DNA of 64,000 nt from positions 124,001-188,000 of the forward strand of contig NZ_CP054863.1 of NCBI RefSeq assembly GCF_013459645.1, read 5' to 3'. Under the pieces are notes generated by a model. The model did no database searches. It saw nothing but the letters and a program-made list of their open reading frames with translations, and was not told where the DNA came from. The translations under genes and the position numbers were made by a program. Positions within the stretch are counted from its first letter, which is position 1, and every line of letters begins with the position of its first letter. Of this stretch, positions 45,100 to 54,231 are shown in pieces. Source of the stretch: Martelella sp. NC20. GTDB lineage: Bacteria; Pseudomonadota; Alphaproteobacteria; Rhizobiales; Rhizobiaceae.

Positions 45100-46167
45100 T
45101 CAGGCGCGCTCGAGAACGGGATAGTCGGTGTAGCCTTCGGCGCCGTCGCCGGCGTAGAGCAGGTCCTTGCGCACCTCATTGAGCGGAGCGTCCGTTTTCA
45201 AACGGACAACAAGGTCGGGATTGGCAAGCACCAGGGAGCCCAGGGCCTCCATGTCGACGCTGCCTGCCGCGACATCGGTTCCGACCTGGTCGCGCGTGCG
45301 GCCCGGCCGGTTGACGATGAGCACGCCGCCAAAAGCCTTGCGGATATCGGCAAGGAGCGTTTCGTTGCCGATATGCAGAACATGCACATAGGCGATACCG
45401 AGCTTGTCGAACTCCGCCGCCAGATAGCGGTACAGATCGTCGTTCTCGTTACCTTCGGCGACGCCGCCCATGGGAAGTCCCGGCGACAGGCGGATGCCCG
45501 TCTTCTCAGGCCCGATCTCGGCGACAATGGCCTACACCACCTCGATCGCAAACCGCGCGCGGTTCTCGAGCGAGCCGCCATACTCATCGGCGCGTTCATT
45601 GGTGTTCGGCGCCAGGAACTGATGCACTAGATACGCATTCGCGCCGTGGACCTCGACACCGTCGGCGCCGGCTTCGATCGCGCGGGCAGCGCCATAGGCA
45701 AAATCGGCAACGGTCTGGCGAACCTCGGCGGTTGTCAGCGCCCGGGGCTCGGGAACGGGCAGCATGCCATTGGCGGTGAACATGTCTTCGCCCGGGGCGA
45801 TCGCGGAGGGCGCGACCGGCTGGCGATGATGCGCCGTGTTATCCGGATGGGATCTGCGGCCCACATGCATGAGCTGGACGAACAGCCTGCCTTCGCCCGC
45901 ATGGACGGCGTCGGTTACCTTGCGCCATCCGGCGACATGGTCATCGGTGTAGATACCGGGCGTATTCAGATAGCCCTGGCCGTCCTCCGACGGCTGGGTT
46001 CCTTCGGTGATCAGCAGACCCATGGTTGCCCGCTGCGCATAATATTCAGGGGCGAGCTCGCCGGGGGTGCCGTCGGGATTGGCCCGGCTGCGGGTCATCG
46101 GCGCCATCGCAAGGCGATGCGGCAGTTGCAGATTGCCGAGCTTTATGGGGGACCAGAGATCGGTCAT
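45100..46167 (-). pseudogene. Old yellow enzyme family FMN oxidoreductase with in-frame amber codon
   Basis: Reading from 46167 (AGGAGA before ATG) gives a 355-residue NemA/OYE-like protein: LWSPIKLGNLQLPHRLAMAPMTR, GLLITEGTQPSEDGQGY, catalytic region VEVHGANAYLVHQF (His/Asn), TNERADEYGGSLENRARF. The frame is interrupted once by TAG (45532-45534) after FAIEVV, then continues perfectly with AIVAEIGPEKTGIRLSPGLP to DYPVLERA. Everything else, including the FMN-phosphate segment, is conserved. The gene is either freshly inactivated or the stop is a base error. OYE reduces activated alkenes with NADPH. Confidence 0.85.
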
Positions 46168-46206
46168 GTCAGTTCTCCTATTGGGTGGATGATGCGGGCG
46201 CGAGGA

Positions 46207-46680
46207 TCAGAGCTTGCCTTCAGCGAGCATTTCGCGGGTGCGTTTCAGCGTGGACAGCAAAGCGGCCCTGTAGCCCTTGTCGCTGTCGAACTGCGTCTGC
46301 TCGGCCTGCTCTTCCGGACCGTTCGCCTGCTTGTCACGCAGTCCGAGGTAGCAGTAGAATTTGAGCTGAAGCGCGCCTGCTCCGTCCTCGAACAACTCGT
46401 TGACGATGGCGCCCTCGCGTGGGCCGGTCGCCTGGAAGAAGGTGACCTTGCGCTGCGGCTCGAGCACGATGATCTCACGCAGGTCGGCGCCGGCGATGGT
46501 GGCGTCGCGGACGAAGTGCGTCGCGCTTTCCTCAGTGACGTCGCATTTGGTGCACAGGCCGGGCGGCAGGAACAGCCGGGCGTCGCGCGCCTTGAGCTCG
46601 AGGCCCTTCCAGACCTGCTCGCGGGTGAGCGGGGTTTCGCCTTCCGGGTTCACCGGAACGGTTGCGGTCGAATAGATCAT
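46207..46680 (-). CDS. AtaL-like (DUF1857) SRPBCC protein
   Basis: 157 residues: STATVPVNPEGETPLTREQVWKGLELKARDARLFLPPG, then C-TKCDVTEES, and EPQRKVTFFQATG in a START-like fold. DUF1857/AtaL-like proteins occur in fungal aflatoxin clusters and bacterial redox clusters; their function is not established. The N-terminal valines and the KARD motif are the family's most conserved part. Lies between the OYE and the NmrA gene. Confidence 0.75.
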   Translation of the reverse strand: MIYSTATVPVNPEGETPLTREQVWKGLELKARDARLFLPPGLCTKCDVTEESATHFVRDATIAGADLREIIVLEPQRKVTFFQATGPREGAIVNELFEDGAGALQLKFYCYLGLRDKQANGPEEQAEQTQFDSDKGYRAALLSTLKRTREMLAEGKL

Positions 46681-46713
46681 GGTCTTGGTCCTTGTCGATG
46701 AGGTGTAGCGGCG

Positions 46714-47577
46714 TCAGCCGGCGATCTGCGCGACGTAATCGCGGTAGGTGCGCAGCGAGCGGCCGAGCAGCGTGGTGAGCCGGTCCACATCGCCGTTTTC
46801 CGGCAGCATGCCGTCGGACACGAAGCGCTCGGCCATCAGGCGCATATCGTAGGCCATCCACCCCGGCATGAACTGGCGCACATTCTGCTCGAACCCGACG
46901 GTGTCTTCGCCCGGATAGGCAATCTCGCGGCCGAGAACCTCGCTCCAGATGGCGGCGGCGTTCGCGCCGGTCAGCGTATCGGGGCCAACCAGGTTGATCC
47001 GGGTGAGCGGAAGCGGGGTGGGCGACTGTTCGCGGCGGATCAGCTCGATCGCGGCGATCTCGCCGATATCGCGGGCGTCGATCATCGCCAGGCCCTTGTC
47101 GCCGATCGGCATCGGGTAGATGCCATAGCCGGTGATCGCGTCCAGAATCGTGATTTCGTTGTCCATGTAATAGGCCGGGCGCAGGATGGTGGCGTTCATC
47201 CCCATCTGCTCGATCATCCGCTCGACACCGAATTTGCCCGCGAAATGCGGCACGTTGACGTAGATGACGCTGTGGATCACCGACAGATAGACGATGCGCT
47301 CGATCCCGGCTTCGCGGGCAACGTTCAGCGTGATCAGCGCCTGGGTAAATTCGTCGGCGACGACGCCGTTCAGCAGAAACAGGGTGGAAACGCCGCTCAT
47401 GGCGCTGCGCAGCGAGTCGACGTCGAGCAGGTCGCCCTGGACGACATCCACACTTTCCGGAAGGCTGGCCTTTGCGGGATCGCGAACGAGAGCGCGGACA
47501 TCGGCGCCGCGGTTGAAGAGCTGTTCGACGACGTTACTTCCGACATTGCCGGTCGCGCCGGTTACGAGAATGGTCAT
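46714..47577 (-). CDS. NmrA family NAD(P)-binding protein
   Basis: 287 residues from ATG 47577 with AAAGGAG upstream. TILVTGATGNVGSNVVEQL at the N-terminus (GxxGxxG nucleotide site), DVVQGDLLDVDSLRSAMSGV, RIVYLSVIHSV and ATILRPAYYMDN as in NmrA/QOR2-type redox sensors and quinone reductases. Divergent from LysR 47685, the first gene of the cluster. Could reduce quinones or act as a redox-sensing regulator. Confidence 0.85.
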   Translation of the reverse strand: MTILVTGATGNVGSNVVEQLFNRGADVRALVRDPAKASLPESVDVVQGDLLDVDSLRSAMSGVSTLFLLNGVVADEFTQALITLNVAREAGIERIVYLSVIHSVIYVNVPHFAGKFGVERMIEQMGMNATILRPAYYMDNEITILDAITGYGIYPMPIGDKGLAMIDARDIGEIAAIELIRREQSPTPLPLTRINLVGPDTLTGANAAAIWSEVLGREIAYPGEDTVGFEQNVRQFMPGWMAYDMRLMAERFVSDGMLPENGDVDRLTTLLGRSLRTYRDYVAQIAG

Positions 47578-47651
47578 GGTGGTCACTCCTTTGGTTGGGC
47601 TGTCTGCTTGCCCCCAATTTAGCGATCCACATTCGCGCCGACAGACGTTAT

Positions 47652-47671
47652 ATCTAGACATAGCGTCTCAC
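47652..47671. promoter_or_regulatory. LysR-type site shared with the fusion-gene promoter
   Basis: Includes AGAC-N5-GTCT (47656-47668) and matches 43410-43429 at 18 of 20 bases. Placed 14 bases before the lysR start and 75 bases from the divergent NmrA start, as for an autoregulated LysR site. Confidence 0.6.
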
Positions 47672-47684
47672 GAATGGAACACTC

Positions 47685-48575
47685 ATGGACCTCCTTGCCC
47701 TCGCCGATTTCAATCTGGTCGCCCGTTACGGCGGCTTCGGAAAAGCCTCCCGTGCCGCGGGACGGCCCAAGGCGACCCTCTCCCGCCGCGTTGCGGAACT
47801 CGAGGCAAGCCTCGACCTGCGGCTGTTCGAGCGGGGCGCACGAGACCTGAAGCTGACCGAGGAGGGACGCGCGCTGTTCGAACGGACCAGTCAGTTGCTC
47901 ACCGAACTCGATGAGACAGCCACCGCAATCGCTTCGGGTGGCCAAAACCCACGCGGCAGGCTGCGCGTCAGCGCACCGCTGCTCTTCTCGCAGACCGCGA
48001 TGGGAAAGCTGGCCGCAGGCTTTGCCCTGAAATACCCGGAGGTTCGGCTCGAGGTGACGACAGAGGACCGATCCGTCGATATGGTGGAGGAAGCCTATGA
48101 TCTGGTGATCCGCGTCAACCCGGAGCCGGATGAGAGCCTCGTCGGGCGGGTTTTCCTGCGCGACCGGATGGTGGTCGTGGCAAGTCCCGACCTGGCGCGA
48201 CCGACGGATGACAGGACGGTTCCGGCCGTCGTCCGCGGGCCGGGCAATGGGGCCCAATCCTGGAACGTGATGAAGGATACCGGCCGGGCGAGCATCTCCG
48301 TCACTCCGATCCTCAGCCTGTCGTCGCTCGTCATGGTTCGCGATGCGATCCGGATGGGCGTCGGCGCCGCGCGTCTACCGATATCCCTAGTCAGCCACGA
48401 TCTCGCCGATGGCACGCTGGTCCACTGGGGCGACGTCGAAGGATCGGAGATCTCATTGTGGACGCTCTACCCGTCGCGCCGGCTGCTGAGCGCTCGCGTG
48501 TCGGCCTTCCTCGATTATCTGAGGGAGGCTTTCCCGGAGGGAACGCCGGACGAGCTTGCGGCCTACCTCGGATGA
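47685..48575 (+). CDS. LysR family regulator of the redox cluster
   Basis: 296 residues. Helix-turn-helix LADFNLVARYGGFGKASRAAGRPKATLSRRVAELE at the N-terminus (with SRRVAELE as in the DhcR/quinone-responsive group), then the effector-binding domain. Shared binding motif in its own promoter and in that of the hydrolase-NmrA fusion, so it may control both ends of the cluster (inference). Confidence 0.87.
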   Translation: MDLLALADFNLVARYGGFGKASRAAGRPKATLSRRVAELEASLDLRLFERGARDLKLTEEGRALFERTSQLLTELDETATAIASGGQNPRGRLRVSAPLLFSQTAMGKLAAGFALKYPEVRLEVTTEDRSVDMVEEAYDLVIRVNPEPDESLVGRVFLRDRMVVVASPDLARPTDDRTVPAVVRGPGNGAQSWNVMKDTGRASISVTPILSLSSLVMVRDAIRMGVGAARLPISLVSHDLADGTLVHWGDVEGSEISLWTLYPSRRLLSARVSAFLDYLREAFPEGTPDELAAYLG

Positions 48576-48981
48576 TAGGACAGGCGCAGCCCCGGGCTGA
48601 ACGATGCTCACGGCGATAGTCGGCATATCGATGCTCCGAACGCGGGCAACCGGCAACCAAGCACGTCTGCGTACTTCATCGACGGTGGCCGGCAGAATGC
48701 CAATATCGAACGGGATGTGCAGGGCGATCCGGCGCTGCCTGCACTTGGGCTGGCAGCGGAAATCCCGGACGAAGATGACTGCACCAAAGCTAACGGCAGT
48801 AATCCAGGCCAGAAAGCCGAAATAGAGAGTCAACCGTTGCAGAAGGCTTCCTTGAACATGCCAACGGAAGGATCATGCGCTCTGACTTACGTTCTCCATC
48901 TTGCTGAAACAGGTTCATTGGACGTGGTTTGGCCATTCCCCCCGTTTCCGGTGATTGACATGGCTGTCTCCATTGCGCGCC
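48576..48981. other. Intergenic stretch after the lysR gene
   Basis: About 400 bases. The minus strand holds a frame starting MTLYFGFLAWITAVSFGAV (48833) with a hydrophobic N-terminus, but it runs antisense into the lysR 3' end and has no known family, so I do not call it a gene. Confidence 0.35.
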
Positions 48982-50019
48982 CTAGATCGACCGCAAGCCG
49001 TCGCGGTCGAACAAGTGGACCTTCGTTGCATCTGGCATCAGATTCAAGATATCCCCCGGTCGAGCTTCGATCCGTTCGCGGAAGATGCCGACGATTTGTT
49101 CATCGCCCAGGCGAAAGATAACCTGTGTTTCGGATCCGGTCGGCTCAAGGACCACGACCTCGGCGGGGAGTCCATCGGGATCAAGGGCAATGTTTTCGGG
49201 CCTGATCCCGTAGACAGCAGCTTCGCGTTTTTCGGCAAGAGGAAGTTCATGATCGCCAGAAATGCGGAATCCGCTGTCCGTAACCGTGCCGCGGATGAAG
49301 TTCATCGACGGCGATCCGAGAAAGCCGGCAACGAACATATTGGCCGGATGGTCATAGAGCTCCAGCGGCGCCCCGACCTGTTCAATTCGTCCGTCTTTCA
49401 TCACCACGATCTTGTCGGCCATCGTCATCGCTTCGATCTGATCATGCGTGACGTAGATGATCGTCGTTTTCAGCCGCTGATGAAGCTCCTTGATCTCGGC
49501 GCGCACCTGCACGCGCAACTTGGCGTCAAGATTGGAAAGCGGTTCATCGAAAAGAAAGACCTGCGGATCGCGCACGATCGCGCGTCCCATGGCCACACGT
49601 TGCCGCTGTCCGCCGGACAGCTCGCGCGGACGGCGTTCAAGAAGCGCGCCAAGGCCAAGAATATCAGCGGCCTGTCGGACTTTGGTGTCGATTTCAGCCT
49701 TGGGAACACGCTTCATCTTCAGCGCAAAGGACATGTTTTCCGCAACCGTCATGTGCGGATAGAGCGCATAGTTCTGAAACACCATCGCGATATCACGATC
49801 CTTGGGCGCGAGATCGTTTACAACCCGATCGGCGATGCGGATCTCGCCAGAGGATATGTCTTCCAGACCGGCGATCATGCGCAGGAGCGTCGACTTTCCG
49901 CAGCCGGACGGCCCAACGAGGATGACGAACTCCCCATCTTCAATCTCGATCGAGACCTGTTTCAGCGCCTCATAGGCACCGTAGAATTTACCGACTGTGT
50001 CGATGCTCATTTCAGCCAT
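48982..50019 (-). CDS. Sugar ABC importer ATPase (UgpC/MalK family), operon 1
   Basis: 345 residues. Walker A GPSGCGKST, Q-loop MVFQNYALYPHM, signature LSGGQRQRVAMGRAI, Walker B VFLFDEPLSNLDAKLR and H-loop YVTHDQIEAMT. The C-terminal OB-fold (TOBE, about residues 230-345; GIRPENIAL) is typical of MalK-type subunits, which may be regulated by PTS proteins. GGGGAG precedes the ATG at 50019. Last gene of the six-gene unit starting at 55047. Confidence 0.92.
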   Translation of the reverse strand: MAEMSIDTVGKFYGAYEALKQVSIEIEDGEFVILVGPSGCGKSTLLRMIAGLEDISSGEIRIADRVVNDLAPKDRDIAMVFQNYALYPHMTVAENMSFALKMKRVPKAEIDTKVRQAADILGLGALLERRPRELSGGQRQRVAMGRAIVRDPQVFLFDEPLSNLDAKLRVQVRAEIKELHQRLKTTIIYVTHDQIEAMTMADKIVVMKDGRIEQVGAPLELYDHPANMFVAGFLGSPSMNFIRGTVTDSGFRISGDHELPLAEKREAAVYGIRPENIALDPDGLPAEVVVLEPTGSETQVIFRLGDEQIVGIFRERIEARPGDILNLMPDATKVHLFDRDGLRSI

Positions 50020-50042
50020 TTAAATCTCCCCGGACTGCATGA

Positions 50043-50885
50043 CTATTTGCCTGCAAGCGCACCACCGACGCCGCCGATGCTGAAGAAACGATTGAGAAAG
50101 GCAAAAACCAGAACCGGCGGCAGCAGCATGATGACAGCACATGCCATCACCGGCCCCCAGTCGGTCTGGTTCTGCTGAAAGAAGGTCTGAAGTCCGATCG
50201 GCAGCGTGAAGTTGGAATCGGACCTGAGAAAGACCAGCGCGATCAGGTAGTCATTCCAGGCCAGAAGGAAACTGTAGATTGCCGTGGACAGGATTCCCGG
50301 CAGCGAATTTCGCAGCACGATGCGCACGAACGCACTTAAAACCGAACAGCCGTCAATCCAGGCCGCCTCTTCAAGTTCCTTCGGTATCGTGTCGAAATAG
50401 GCCGACATCATCCAGCAGGCGACCGAAACCGAGGTTGCCACGTAAATGATCGCCACGCCGGCAAGCGTGTCCACGAGATGGACGGCGGCAAACATGACGA
50501 AAAGCGGGATTACAAAAACCACAACCGGAAAGGACTGGATGACGAAGATACTCATGGCGTAGATCGAGACGATCCGCCCCTTGGCCCGGGAAAGAACATA
50601 GCCCGCAGGCGCGGCCACAAGCAGCGAAGCAACCGTGGCGAACAGGGCAACAGAAAGGCTGTTGACGGTCCAGGTCAGTACGTTGGTATTGACGAAAATA
50701 TAGCGGAAATTGTCGAGCGTCGGGCCGACGATATCCGAATAGAGCCGTGGACGCAGCGACAGCCAGAACACCGCCAGGATCGGCGTAAGGAGGACGGCCG
50801 TGATTACGGTCGCAGCCAGAAGCCGGACCATGGCCATCCTCGCGCGCTGCCGCGCCTTTTTGGAAACAGGAGGGACAACACTCAT
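50043..50885 (-). CDS. Sugar ABC importer permease (MalG-like), operon 1
   Basis: 280 residues, six helices. ELEEAAWIDGCSVLSAFVRIVLRNSLPG is the EAA loop that docks with the ATPase. SFLLAWNDYLIALVFLRSD and the short C-terminus match MalG/UgpE. Its start overlaps the stop of the preceding permease (ATGA). Confidence 0.9.
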   Translation of the reverse strand: MSVVPPVSKKARQRARMAMVRLLAATVITAVLLTPILAVFWLSLRPRLYSDIVGPTLDNFRYIFVNTNVLTWTVNSLSVALFATVASLLVAAPAGYVLSRAKGRIVSIYAMSIFVIQSFPVVVFVIPLFVMFAAVHLVDTLAGVAIIYVATSVSVACWMMSAYFDTIPKELEEAAWIDGCSVLSAFVRIVLRNSLPGILSTAIYSFLLAWNDYLIALVFLRSDSNFTLPIGLQTFFQQNQTDWGPVMACAVIMLLPPVLVFAFLNRFFSIGGVGGALAGK

Positions 50886-51775
50886 GACACGCTCGACTTT
50901 CTTATGAGGTTGAACAGGCAGAGCGAGAGAACAGCCAGCACCGTGGTGATGACAAAGGTAATGGCAATGCCGTAACCCGGCTGGAAATCCTGGAAGACAG
51001 TGCGATAGGCCATCACAACCAGCGAACTCGTGGCGTTGACCGGTCCGCCGCCTGTCAGCAGGAAGATTGTCGGAAAGTCATTGACGGAGAACATCGTCAT
51101 CAGGATCCAACTGATATAGGTGGACCGCGCCGTCATCGGCAGGATCATGTGGATCAGCAGGCTCCACGGACCGGCGCCGTCAACGCGTGCTGCCTCGACA
51201 GCGCTCTGGTCGACCGTTTCCAGCGCTCCTGCAGCCATCATCATCATGAACGGATAGCTGATCCATATCTTGAAAACGCAAACGGTGATCACTGCCATGG
51301 TCGGATCGGCCAGGAACATTACCGGCCCGAATCCCAGCGCTTCGGCCAGTTGCGGCATGATGCTGTTTCGGGTGGCGACCAGCCAGTTCCAGCCCATCGC
51401 CGTCACCACGATCGGCACGATCCATGGCAGCAACAGCAGAACACGAAAGATGGCGCTTCCCGGGAAACGGGTCCTGAGAAACAGCGCCAGTGAAAAACCG
51501 ACGACCCAACTGCCGAATACACCGCATACGGCGAACAGAACGGTGAAACGCAGCGATTTCCAGAAAAGCGGATCCCGGAAAACACGAATGTAGTTCTCGA
51601 CGCCAACAAAATCGCCGAGCTTCAGAAGGCCACCGTCGTGAACGGACTGCACCGCCGCGACAACAACCGGATAACCGTTGACCAGCGCCATCATCAGGAT
51701 CGATGGCAGGGCGAGCCCTGCCATCGTCAGCCGGCGGCGGCGTGCGGTGGACGTGTCTTGAAAGAACATTGACAT
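50882..51775 (-). CDS. Sugar ABC importer permease (MalF-like), operon 1
   Basis: 297 residues. The N-terminal helix is followed by about five more; SAVEAARVDGAGPWSLLIHMILPMT is the EAA loop, with FLLTGGGPVNATSSLVVMAYRTVF after it, as in UgpA/MalF. Follows the binding-protein gene by 25 bases. Confidence 0.9.
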   Translation of the reverse strand: MSMFFQDTSTARRRRLTMAGLALPSILMMALVNGYPVVVAAVQSVHDGGLLKLGDFVGVENYIRVFRDPLFWKSLRFTVLFAVCGVFGSWVVGFSLALFLRTRFPGSAIFRVLLLLPWIVPIVVTAMGWNWLVATRNSIMPQLAEALGFGPVMFLADPTMAVITVCVFKIWISYPFMMMMAAGALETVDQSAVEAARVDGAGPWSLLIHMILPMTARSTYISWILMTMFSVNDFPTIFLLTGGGPVNATSSLVVMAYRTVFQDFQPGYGIAITFVITTVLAVLSLCLFNLIRKSSVS

Positions 51776-51800
51776 TGCGCTGTCGCCGTATCCTGTCCTG

Positions 51801-53084
51801 TCAGTTCATGATCTTCTCAAGCTGCCCCTGCAGATCCTCGAGCAGCTTGCGGGAATCCGATTTCCCCTCGACGATACGCTGGGCAAACGTTGCCGTCGCG
51901 TTTCCGCCATCAACAGCATTGAGCGCGCCGAAAGCTTCGCTGGACTGGGCGGCGATGGTCTTGCCGTGCGGCTGCCACTCGTTGATTGCAAGGACAAGCT
52001 TCGGATTGTTCTGAATGACCGGGAGATCGGCGATACTTCTCTTGACCGGAAGATCGGTGATCACGCCGGATTCCCAATAGACCTTGATATTGTCGAGGTA
52101 GTACTCAAGGAACGCCTCGGAGGAATCCTGCGAGGGTGTCGTATCGAACATCATCAGGGGATTGAGGTAGTAGACCGTTCCCTTGTCGCCATGCGGGCCG
52201 AGGATCGGATTTGCGACCTGGAGATCATCACGCTCGTTTTCCGGAACGATCCGGTCCATGCCGGTCTGCCCGAAGCCCATGGCGATATGTCCGTTGATCC
52301 AGTCGGTTTCAACGTTATCGCTGCTATAGCTGATCGCGTATGGGTCGATAATTTTCTTGGCAACGCATTCCTTCAGAAATTCCAGGGTTTCGATATTGCG
52401 GTCGTTGACGCAGTCAAGCGAACCGTCCTTGGCGAAAAACCCGCCGCCATTGTTGATCATCAAAGCGGAAATCGTGTGCTTTGCGTCGGTGGTCGTCGAA
52501 CTGGCCGCTATGCCCAGACCCACCGCGCCGATCTTCGCCAGCTTCTCGCCGGCAACGATGTAGCTGTCCCAATCCGTCGGCACATCGGCTCCGGCCTTTT
52601 CGAGCAGCGACCGGCGATACCAAAGCACCCTCAGATCCATTGACCATGGCATGGCGGCAATGCCATCATGCGTCGTCATCGCCTCGAGCAGTCCGGGCAG
52701 AAAGTCGTTCTTGCCCGCGGCATCGAGCTTCGAGACCAGATTGTCGGCCGGGATCATGACTCCCTGCTCCATGAAGTAGAACGGCAGAAAGGCCGCGCCG
52801 GAACTTACGGCCGGGGTTGTTCGCGACGCCGCCGCCGATGTGAAGGTCTGGTACCAGTTCGCCCAGGGAATCGATTGATAGCTGACCTCGCCAAGGCCGG
52901 CTGCAGGCTCATAGGCAAGCGCGACTTCACGCGCGGCATTGGTATAGCCGGAGGCTCCCCAGACCATGTCCCAGAACTTGATTTCCTCAGCACCGAAGGC
53001 CAGGGACGGCAGTCCGGCGGCGCCTATCGTCGCAGCACTGCCGGCCAGGAATGTACGGCGTTTCATTCGCATAAAATCGTTCAT
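51801..53084 (-). CDS. Sugar ABC substrate-binding protein (SBP family 1), operon 1
   Basis: 427 residues from the ATG at 53084 with GAGGAG upstream. Twin-arginine signal MKRRTFLAGSAATIGAAGLPSLAFGA, so probably Tat-exported. EIKFWDMVWGASGYTN and WSMDLRVLWYRRSLLEKAG (family 1 motifs), then TDWINGHIAMGFGQTG. Ligand likely a mono- or disaccharide or sugar alcohol; not identifiable from sequence alone. Confidence 0.88.
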   Translation of the reverse strand: MNDFMRMKRRTFLAGSAATIGAAGLPSLAFGAEEIKFWDMVWGASGYTNAAREVALAYEPAAGLGEVSYQSIPWANWYQTFTSAAASRTTPAVSSGAAFLPFYFMEQGVMIPADNLVSKLDAAGKNDFLPGLLEAMTTHDGIAAMPWSMDLRVLWYRRSLLEKAGADVPTDWDSYIVAGEKLAKIGAVGLGIAASSTTTDAKHTISALMINNGGGFFAKDGSLDCVNDRNIETLEFLKECVAKKIIDPYAISYSSDNVETDWINGHIAMGFGQTGMDRIVPENERDDLQVANPILGPHGDKGTVYYLNPLMMFDTTPSQDSSEAFLEYYLDNIKVYWESGVITDLPVKRSIADLPVIQNNPKLVLAINEWQPHGKTIAAQSSEAFGALNAVDGGNATATFAQRIVEGKSDSRKLLEDLQGQLEKIMN

Positions 53085-53134
53085 GTTCTCCTCCTCATTG
53101 AACGAACGCTCTCAACAATGCTGCACCGCCGGTA

Positions 53135-54205
53135 TCAATCCGGGAACGCAGCGATAATCTCGGCAAACAGCCGCAGATCTTCGGCCGCATCCTCAAGCGA
53201 CGTCTCCAGGGCCGAACCGCTTTCGATCGCCTGATGGAATGCCAGCCACTGACTGGTATAGGGATCGCGATAGGTGGGTCTGCCGATCACCGTATCGAGG
53301 GTCTCGCCGGCTGTGCTCTTGGTGGTCAGGGTCGTCGGGAGATGGCGGATGAAGGGCGTGTCATAATCGAGCCTGTGCCGCTTATCGCCAGCGAAGATTT
53401 CGATGTAAGCGTCGAAATCACCGACCTTGTCCACTCCCATCTCGAATGTCGCGGCGAAACTGCCGTAATCGAGAAGCGCGCTGACGAAAACACCGCCGCT
53501 TTTCTGCGTGGCGCCCGCCACTCTTTTGGGACTGCCCACAAGCCCGCGCAGCGCCGACAGGTCATGCGAGCCGAGCCCGCACAGCATCCGGTAGGCCGAG
53601 ACATGGGCGCTGCCGACGGAACCCAGCGCTTCAGCCACCTGTGCGGCAGCCCTTGCCTTGCGTTCGTCCATCTGAGCCGGCGTCAGATCGGTTGCCGAAA
53701 TCACCCTTTCGGTCTGGTCGAGAAAGTAGTGGTTGGGACCGATGATGTCGCGCACGGCGATGTGGCGTATGTCGTCGCGCGCCGGCATGTCCGACAGCAT
53801 TGAACGATAGGCGCCGGCGAAACGGCGCATATAACCCACCATGGCAATGCGCCCGGAAGCGTCGCGGGCCGACCTGATGCGATCAAGGTCGGGAAGCGTC
53901 AGGCAGACAGGCTTTTCAATCAGCACATGGCAACCGGCCGCAAGCGCATCGACGGCACAGTCGGCGTGATATTCGTCACTGTTGACCACAGCCACGACAT
54001 CGAGTTGCTGCTCGCGGAGCATGGCGTGATGATCGGTATACCGTTGTGCTTCGGGAAAGCCCGTACCGATTGCTTCGACAAGGTACGGGGATATATCGCA
54101 TAGCGCAGTGATTTCGAAATGGTCGCCCAGTTCTTTCAGGACCGGGAGGTGGATCACCTGGGCGACCATTCCGAGGCCGATAATTCCAACTTTCTGCTTT
54201 GTCAC
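53135..54205 (-). CDS. Gfo/Idh/MocA family dehydrogenase, operon 1
   Basis: 356 residues. Rossmann start KVGIIGLGMVAQVIHLPVLKEL, DVVAVVNSDEYHADCAVDALAAGCHVLIEKPVCLTL (the EKP motif with catalytic-pair Lys), then the alpha/beta substrate domain. These NAD(P)-dependent enzymes oxidise sugars, inositols or sugar derivatives. Its place between an isomerase/epimerase and an ABC importer fits a catabolic step for the imported sugar or polyol. Confidence 0.88.
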   Translation of the reverse strand: MTKQKVGIIGLGMVAQVIHLPVLKELGDHFEITALCDISPYLVEAIGTGFPEAQRYTDHHAMLREQQLDVVAVVNSDEYHADCAVDALAAGCHVLIEKPVCLTLPDLDRIRSARDASGRIAMVGYMRRFAGAYRSMLSDMPARDDIRHIAVRDIIGPNHYFLDQTERVISATDLTPAQMDERKARAAAQVAEALGSVGSAHVSAYRMLCGLGSHDLSALRGLVGSPKRVAGATQKSGGVFVSALLDYGSFAATFEMGVDKVGDFDAYIEIFAGDKRHRLDYDTPFIRHLPTTLTTKSTAGETLDTVIGRPTYRDPYTSQWLAFHQAIESGSALETSLEDAAEDLRLFAEIIAAFPD

Positions 54206-54231
54206 GTTAGCATTCCATTATCTGCTGATTT

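Noticed and set aside
45532..45534. Amber codon read as an unusual amino acid (such as pyrrolysine)
   Set aside because: No pyl genes are visible and the family has an ordinary residue here; mutation or base error is far simpler.
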